A DNA stretch of 64,000 nt from Perkinsus olseni (taxonomy: Eukaryota > Perkinsozoa > Perkinsida > Perkinsidae), in assembly GCA_013115135.1 (NCBI GenBank), contig JABANP010000146.1, positions 44,877-108,876 on the forward strand, in the 5' to 3' direction. The notes under the pieces are model-generated. The model was not told the DNA's origin, made no database searches, and worked only from the letters and a program-made list of their open reading frames with translations. Shown here piece after piece: positions 58,143-64,000 of the stretch. Both the position numbers and the translations under genes were made by a program. Position 1 is the stretch's first letter. Each line of letters starts with the position of its first letter.

Positions 58143-60832
58143 ATGAAGGCTCCCATTAACAGTCCGCTCAGCTCCCCTATAGGGAACAGCCATGGATCGT
58201 ATTCTGGTCGCTGTCAGGTGCGCCTCAGTCGCCGGATGAAGATAGCCTTGTCATGCCTGAGTGTTTGCCTGCTGGTGTTTCTGATTATCTATAAGCTCTT
58301 CGACGTCTTGCCGTGGAGGCTCATCAGCATACCACTCGTTAGCGTAATGAAAAGGCAAAAATAGTATAGTGGTCATTTCTCTTGGTTCACATGCCATTCT
58401 CCCGGGTTCGAATCCCCGTGCTTGCTCAGGTAGTGTTTACTTGGTTTCATATCTGGTTAGCATTACAGATGTGCTTCTTCCCAATCGACTATTGGGGATG
58501 GGATATAACGGGTCACCACCAAGGCCTCGGCTGGCAGGGAATTGTCCCGCGGAAGGCTGACAAGATGGCTGGCACCGCCTGTGACCTCATGGTAGTACTG
58601 CGGGGCTGCTGTTCGGGGACGTTTAATATCCGCACTGCCGTAAGATGGGTGGAATTCAACCCAATCCCGGCGATTATCTACTATCAGGCTGCGTAATCTC
58701 TTTGCTATGTTTTTTATACACGAACGCGCTTCTGCCTGTCACGCAGTTTCTTGGAACAATCTGTAGCACACAGTCCACGGGCAGAGGGAATCACCGCTTT
58801 TGCATAGCCGGTAGTTGACATTAACGCCTGATGATTCATGGGACCCGATAGGGTAGCCTCTTCGGTGGACAGGATAGCTATTCTATGATTTTCATTGGGC
58901 TCACTTAGCGCATAGTGCTGCTACTTGGTGATGGTTGCCTGGTCAGGTTGATAGGCTTATCTACGTGAAAGAGATCGTTGAGCGAATCGACGCCACTGAT
59001 CTTTATCGGTATTTGAGTTCGACTGGCATCTTGCGGAGCGTGCAACAGGAAGTTAACCGCAGAATCGGCAACAGGTGATGATACCCGCCTTCGTCTTCAC
59101 GCCTGGACTGTACCTTCCCTCAGATGGTTCGCGGGAGTGTGGTCATCCCTGCCCGGTGCGGTGAAGGAGGAGCTCCTCGAGAAGTCTCTGGAGTTGTCGG
59201 AAGACAGTTTACAGAGCATGGTGGCGGAGGCTAAGAAATGCCTGATGGATAAAGACTTCTTCGATGTTAGGGTAATCAAGGTTCACGTCCGTTGGCTTGA
59301 AGTGGTCTGTTAAAGAGAGAACGTCGCAACTAGTGTTAGTATAGAGTGTGTGAGCCCCTAGGTCAACACCGGTTCCGACTTAGTGAGAATTGCTTAGTCG
59401 GGACTCTCGGAGTGAGCGGATATGATCCAGTACGCGTTGAATCGTAGAGTACGTGCAATCTTGTTACCAATGCTCGAGTACTCGCCCGTGGTACTCGCGA
59501 GGAATGAGAAGCGATGAGAGCTCCAACCTTCGTCAGCGTGCGTCCTTCCCCCTTGGAAATACACGCGTACGAGGGGCGAAGGCCCGACTGGGTTGTGTTA
59601 TACTAGAAAAAGTTTCGACCCTCCCTCCCGCCCTGAGGAAGGTTGGAGCTCTCATCGCTTCTCACTCCGTGATGCACTTCTTGTCTTACGGAAGAGAATG
59701 ATGAGTGATGTCAGGATTTGATAATTCGGTGCTTCGTGGATGACCGAAGGATGCTCTCGGAGTTCTTCATAAAAATTGGCAAAAAAGAGCTGCACTTCCT
59801 CGAGTTCATGGGCGCAGTTATGGGGTTGATATGCGGTTTGGTGAGTCCTCGAGTAACTTGCTTGCATCATGCCCATCACCCACAGGCCCAGCTAGCGCTG
59901 TACATGTTCTTACCTGCTCATTACCGTGGACAGAGGGACTCGGCATACAGCTGGCTCCTCTTCCCACTCACTGGACTTGTTATTGGTCTCTTTACCAACT
60001 GGGTGGCACTGCAGCTCATATTTCGCCCGGTAGGCTGATGGCGGATATCTGAAGGTTCGAGACTGTCGGTTTGGTCAGGTGGAGCCTCACGTTGTTAGGA
60101 TCCCCTGTACGGAGCAGAGGGTGAAGGTCCAAGGCCTCTTTCTGCGGCGTCAGCCTGAGGTCTCAAGAGTTTACAGTTCTCTTGTTTCGGACAGTAAGAT
60201 GTTGTTCTGTTCATCTAACGTCCCAGGTTCGAATCCCGCTGTGTGCATTTACTCAGGTATCCTCAATTGCAGTCGTTTTGTAGCATATTTACAGACAACG
60301 AAAGGGTGGGATAGAATCCTCGAGGTTTTCAAGGAGACCATTAACAGCACCGTCGATGGGATGATTTCCACGCCCGCGGCCATAGCGATCAAAATGGCGG
60401 GAAAGGAAGGCTCGTGAGTTCTGGGTGTATTCTTGATGCTGTGTACAGGGGTGTTCTGTCTTCAGTTACGAGAGGTTCAAAAACGACGTAGCGCATGAGT
60501 TGAAAGTGGAGCTCAGTCATCCCCATTATGTGGAGATGTATGAGCGGTAATCGTCTGGAGGATGTTCGCCAGAGCTGCGCACCGTCCCGCAACGGTCAGG
60601 TATATGGACAGCCGACTGGGCATAAGGGAGCTTATGGCTCAGCGGCTGGCAGCGATGCCGTCGAAGGACTTCGAAAGGATGCTGCATCCAGTGAGACGAG
60701 ACCTTATCCGATCACTCAGGGTTAGTCACTTGTTCTCAGGTGTTTCAAGAAGATGAAGGCACTTTGATAATCCTGGGTGGCATCCTCGGTGCGGCTGTTG
60801 GTTGCCTTCAAGTTTGGCTGTTCGGTTTATGA
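58143..60832 (+). CDS. DUF445-family membrane protein, 11 exons, complete
   Basis: Exons 58143-58343, 58430-58591, 58947-59074, 59124-59271, 59715-59840, 59886-60029, 60079-60193, 60257-60413, 60466-60546, 60600-60690 and 60740-60832 total 1446 nt (481 aa), every phase fitting. It has an N-terminal membrane helix (IALSCLSVCLLVFLIIY), then WFHIWLALQMCFFPIDYWGW, GWQGIVPRKADKMAG, VKEELLEKSLELSEDSLQSM, FLEFMGAVMGLICGL, FPLTGLVIGLFTNWVALQLI with FRPVEPH, QGLFLRRQPEVSRVYS and the C-terminal helix GTLIILGGILGAAVGCLQVW. These are the hallmarks of DUF445 (YheB-like) proteins, whose function is unknown. Two introns (58344-58429, 60194-60256) are tRNA-like and one (59272-59714) carries a TIR element. 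Confidence 0.92.
58344..58429 (+). repeat. 86-nt intron containing a full-length tRNA-like sequence
   Basis: GTAATGAAAAGGC...GCTTGCTCAG. From 58353 the sequence is tRNA-sized (73 nt): GGCAA at its 5' end can pair with TTGCT at its 3' end. TAGTATAGTGGTCA is a textbook A box, a CAC anticodon-like loop follows, and CCCGGGTTCGAATCCCCG is a T arm. It splices SIPLVS to VVFTWFHIWLALQ in phase 0. Confidence 0.85.
59505..59664. mobile_element. 160-bp element with 27-bp terminal inverted repeats
   Basis: Positions 59505-59531 (starting TGAGAAGCGATGAGAG) are the perfect complement of 59638-59664; similarity continues further with one mismatch. It lies wholly inside the 443-nt intron of the DUF445 gene, which explains that intron's unusual length. 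MITE-like; unrelated to the elements at 1775 and 27292. Confidence 0.75.
60194..60256 (+). repeat. 63-nt tRNA-like intron in the DUF445 gene
   Basis: GTAAGATGTTG...ATTTACTCAG with CCCAGGTTCGAATCCCG in sense orientation. It splices YSSLVSD to SILNCSRFVAYLQ in phase 1. Confidence 0.85.
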
Positions 60833-61508
60833 CTGTCCTCTGTACCATTGTCGCCGCCATCGTTCCTTATAACGTACTATACCTGCACTACTGCTTTTGG
60901 TGTACTTGAGAGATCATTCGTGTTTGTCCCGTATTTTTCTAACATTGTTCATGACTTTTGTTTTCTAGTGGGACCAGGCGCCATCAGACCAAGCCTCATC
61001 CTGGCAACCGTGTTCGTGAGGCCGATACTTGGGTTGTCGTTATTACTGTGTAGGGCGATATACCAGAGCCAGTCGGCAAGTTTCTGTCACGATCTGTGTG
61101 AGATGCTCCCTGTTTACCCTCACGGTAGCTCCAACGCGAGTGACGCTGCAGTATCGGCGAGACACGGGCAATCTAAAGACGGAAGAGTAGCAACCGCAAC
61201 AAAGAGAATCTCCAACAACGGAATTTACGGCTCTTTACTGGCCGACTCACAATAGAGCTCGGACTTGAGGGCTGTGGGCGTGGGATATGTCTCGTCCTGT
61301 AATTTTGATGTCGCTGATCCTACCTTGCTCCGATAAGGAGCTACAAAGATGCGAGATTGGATTCCAGCAGGCAAAACTCGGGTGTTGTGTTCTCAATCGG
61401 CCAGTCTCTTCACAATCCCACAAGCACCGTCCCCTAGGAGATAAATGGTTCCTGAAATGGCCGAACCTTCTCCCATGGTCGCTCCATTCGGTAAGTTATT
61501 GAGACTAT
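60833..61508. other. spacer, no gene resolved
   Basis: A hydrophobic plus-strand frame runs 60848-61255 immediately after the DUF445 stop (with GPGAIRPSLILATVFVRPI). It could be a small membrane protein but lacks other support. Confidence 0.3.
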
Positions 61509-61905
61509 CTACATAGCTGACCTACGCCGAGAGTGCTGGGGAACTTTAGTTGATACAAAACGCCGTCGATACAGTGAAAGTTGTGACCGGGTGTTACACC
61601 AGGGAGATGAACCGGACGAAACTTCCACGGGAGTAAGCTTGGGGATAGTGAACTCGGGAGTGGTAGGCCCTCCACCGCATGTACAAGGTATAGTAGAGCC
61701 TTGACATACACCCCCAGCTCCCGGCCGGTAGGCAGCCTTGCAGTAGGAACCCATATCTCCTGTCTGCTGCCGACAGAAAGCATCCCCGTCGTCACATGGT
61801 TCGGGGGGCGGAGAAGGGGTTGGCTTGGGTGATTCACGGGCACGGGTCTTTACTCTCCCAGTGGACGCGAGCGCCGCGATAATCCTTGTAGATCGAGATC
61901 GAGCT
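61509..61905 (-). pseudogene. degenerate family S copy
   Basis: The minus strand reads PKPTPSPPPEPCDDGDAFCR, QQTGDMGSYCKAAYRPGAGG, VCQGSTIPCTCGGGPTTPEF and then an unrelated Arg-rich tail to a stop at 61509. Domain 2 is intact, with all six Cys. Upstream the frame is open (IIAALASTGRVKTRARES), but no signal peptide or domain 1 is present. Either exons are missing from view or this is a truncated copy. Confidence 0.55.
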
Positions 61906-62631
61906 GGGATTTGAGGAAGCTAGCCAGCTATTTGTGGGCAAGCGCACGAAGCGGGCGTATTCGGAATTTCTATCGTGCTTTATTTACCCTCACATCCCCC
62001 ATCGGATTACGTGGTCTCTATTGCAGAAAGGGTGAATCACTGTCAGTGACCCCCAGATTCTCGAAGCCCGGATGTGGCAGTTCGTTGAGGGATGGGAGTT
62101 TTCTCGTATATGATAACGCGGAGCCCTGCGGCTCCCGGGAGAGACAGCAGGGGGACGTCTGAGCTCCCTCACAATCCGACACATCGAGGTACTCAGAGTA
62201 CTCAAGGACTCTTCGACGGTCACTTGAGGCAAGGACTCAGCAAGGGTCATTGGAAACGAGCGGTGAAGTCGAACATTGTCTAGGTAAGTACACCTTTTCT
62301 TCACGGATGAGATATATGGACTACGAGGATCTCCCCGGACTCACAGCCGATTCGCACGCTTTCGGACGGAGCTGGGATAACCTGGCTGTGGACGAGTCTC
62401 GGCGAGCATGTGATTCGCTAATGTCTCTGCTAGACTTATTCAAGTCCCATCCTAGACAGCTGCTCCGACAGGGTAGGTGCGGCTGTTAGAACCCACGCGA
62501 CTCGATGCTTCCGGCGAGCAGCTAACCCAAGGTTCGCACAACCTGCGTGCAGACACCAGATGCCTAGCGGGAATTTTGCACGTATTGTGTAAAAGGCAGC
62601 AACCCTCGGCGCAACTCTTCTTACGAAGGAC
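61906..62631. other. spacer with one possible exon
   Basis: A plus-strand stretch from ATG 62307 (MRYMDYEDLPGLTADSHAFG) to a GTAGGT donor at 62473 reads like an exon, with ESRRACDSLMSLLDLFKSHP. No partner exon or family was recognised. Confidence 0.3.
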
Positions 62632-63284
62632 ATGAAGGCCAACATCGTCGGAGTCTTGTGGTTCCTGTGTCCGAGTGGCACCGCCATGGACATCAGGGTT
62701 CAAGAGGCCTCCACGGGCCACTCGTAAGTAGAGGCTCACTGAGGAATCCGTTATGGCTCCGCTTCAGGACTCTGGCCGCTCAGCTCGGTATTCCCGTTGA
62801 CAAAGTCAGGCTGACTTCCGTAGCTGGAGGTGAGATCCAACTTCCTCAACGTCTCGTTCACATATGCCTGGTGGACTCAGGTGGCAACTACGGAAGGCCT
62901 CTGAACAACTGCGAAGGAGGATGCGCCTGCAATACTGACAGTGCAATCGTTATCCACGTGAGATCTCGGCTCTTCGTCTCAGAGTTCTCTTGCGAGTAGC
63001 CCGTGTCTCCTTTCAGGATTCGGAGGGCAGAGTTATGTGGGCTGTGTGTGCAAACGGCTGTGAATCGTCTTCCTCTTGCCCTTCCTATCACTCATTGATG
63101 ATAAGGTGCGCGCCTCTGGGGCGTTGCTTCATCCGTTGCATTTTCACCGAGCGGGTAAGAGAAGGGACGCTCGTCTCGGAGGTGAGGCTCTTGGTGCTCT
63201 CAGGACTGCCCGGCGGGCTCAGCCTGCGCCGCTGTTCAACTTGGGTCGTTCGAAGACCGCATATGCATGTATTATATGAAGTGA
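62632..63284 (+). CDS. secreted Cys-rich protein, family C member D (5 exons)
   Basis: Exons 62632-62723, 62768-62829, 62881-62957, 63017-63154 and 63204-63284 sum to 450 nt (149 aa). Signal-like start MKANIVGVLWFLCPSGTAM. The linker exon ends VRLTSVAG. Exon 3 has GGNYGRPLNNCEGGCACNTD and ends SAIVIH at GTGAGA. Exon 4 starts DSEGRVMWAVCANGCESSSS and has CAPLGRCFIRC before GTAAGA. Exon 5 is DCPAGSACAAVQLGSFEDRI plus CMYYMK. All exon phases match member C. The start was taken as the only ATG giving a hydrophobic leader in the right phase. Confidence 0.88.
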
Positions 63285-63881
63285 AGCCTCCGATTTTTCC
63301 GAGCGACACAGTCTGTGACACTGACTCTGCATGACACAGATCAAGCATTCGGCGTCTCTCCCGTGTATGATTCTGAGCGGTGTCTTTATTGCTATCAAAG
63401 TCTCTCAAAGTCATCTTGCTATCAGTTGAACTGCTATCATGATTCTTATGATGTTTTAGTAATTCTGTTCTGGCTATGGCGTATTCCGGTGTACGGACTA
63501 TATTGTCATACGATGGTATCGTGTATCGCAGCTTTATCTCTCCTTCGTGTGCTCATTATCAGACTTCTTGAGAACTACCGCAGAATCGAGAAACTGCAGC
63601 ATTATGCTGTATAGTTTATACAGGAAGTCCCTGTTTGATGCCGCTCATCGTTTTTCACCTTGTGGTGCTCACGTAATACAGAGGTTCTTGATATGTTTTG
63701 GTCCGATTTCTGTCAATACCAGTCCTTCATGAGGAATACCCAATCGGAGGATATCGGGTTGCGTTAAACAGAAGCAAGTTGCCCACAATCTCCTACGGGG
63801 ATTCCACCGTGCAAGGAGCTACGTCATAGCAATTACTTACACGGCAGTTGCACGCACACAGCGCACACAGAGTATCATCAG
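63285..63881. other. spacer, no gene resolved
   Basis: T-rich open frames at 63315-63730 on the plus strand have no motif. TCTTGCTATCAGTTGAACTG-like short repeats of TGCTATCA occur near 63390-63440. Confidence 0.35.
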
Positions 63882-64000
63882 GCTGGTACTGGGCTTCCGC
63901 TGACATCACTGGAAGGCGATGCACGCTACTCGAAGGAGCCCCCCGGTGAAGATGTTTATGAGAAAGTAGCCAACTTCGATCAGCCAGTATTTGAGGTTTG
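63882..64000 (+). CDS. exon of an unidentified gene, cut by the window edge
   Basis: After a plausible ATCAG acceptor the frame reads LPLTSLEGDARYSKEPPGED and VYEKVANFDQPVFEV to the edge, without a stop. The acidic, polar composition looks coding. No family recognised. Confidence 0.4.

Overview
This is nuclear DNA of a flagellated, intron-dense protist, most likely an alveolate of the Perkinsus type. I infer this from four things. There are many short GT-AG introns (mostly 25-60 nt). A MAP kinase has the MAPK2 layout known from apicomplexans. The ciliary genes CFAP65 and BBS2 are present. There are also several families of secreted Cys-rich proteins. No database search was possible, so the genus is an inference. 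Homology calls rest on recognised motifs and on spliced frames that join across introns.

Layout. 0-1 kb: a tRNA-Arg gene and the end of a minus-strand gene. 2.2-9.1 kb (minus): a CFAP65-like ASH-domain flagellar protein. 9.7-12.0 kb (plus): MAPK2-like kinase. 12.2-13.0 kb (plus): TSR3, an 18S rRNA-modifying enzyme. 13-15.5 kb (plus): unidentified and coiled-coil exons. 16.7-17.2 kb: secreted Cys-rich protein (family S). 17.7-20.3 kb (minus): a large secreted or membrane protein with an ILEI-like stretch. 22.6-34.4 kb: accessory region with family C and family S secreted proteins, a composite inverted-repeat element and dense palindromes. 35.2-38.8 kb (minus): BBS2. 39.4-40.9 kb (minus): CRAL-TRIO protein. 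42.9-44.7 kb (plus): SWC5/CFDP1-like chromatin protein. 44.7-55.9 kb: mostly gene-poor, with two more family C genes and one tiny secreted protein. 55.9-57.1 kb (minus): 3-hydroxyanthranilate 3,4-dioxygenase. 58.1-60.8 kb (plus): complete 11-exon DUF445 membrane protein. 61.5-63.3 kb: a family S remnant and the fourth family C gene. 63.9-64 kb: the start of an exon running off the window.

Three observations stand out. First, many introns are made almost entirely of a tRNA-like sequence carrying the Pol III B box (GGTTCGAATCC or its complement). At least nine of them are proven introns, because removing them restores the reading frame of conserved genes. They look like tRNA-derived introners. 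Second, four dispersed genes encode one family of secreted Cys-rich proteins of about 142-154 aa. They share exon phases and a Cys pattern I do not recognise. Third, gene-poor stretches are studded with perfect palindromes whose two arms (7-13 bp) are separated by exactly one base, far more often than chance allows for the longer ones.

The housekeeping genes show no operon-like logic; they are independently oriented, as expected for a eukaryote. Secreted-protein genes sit in the palindrome-rich, repeat-rich parts, while ciliary and housekeeping genes sit in compact, intron-rich parts.
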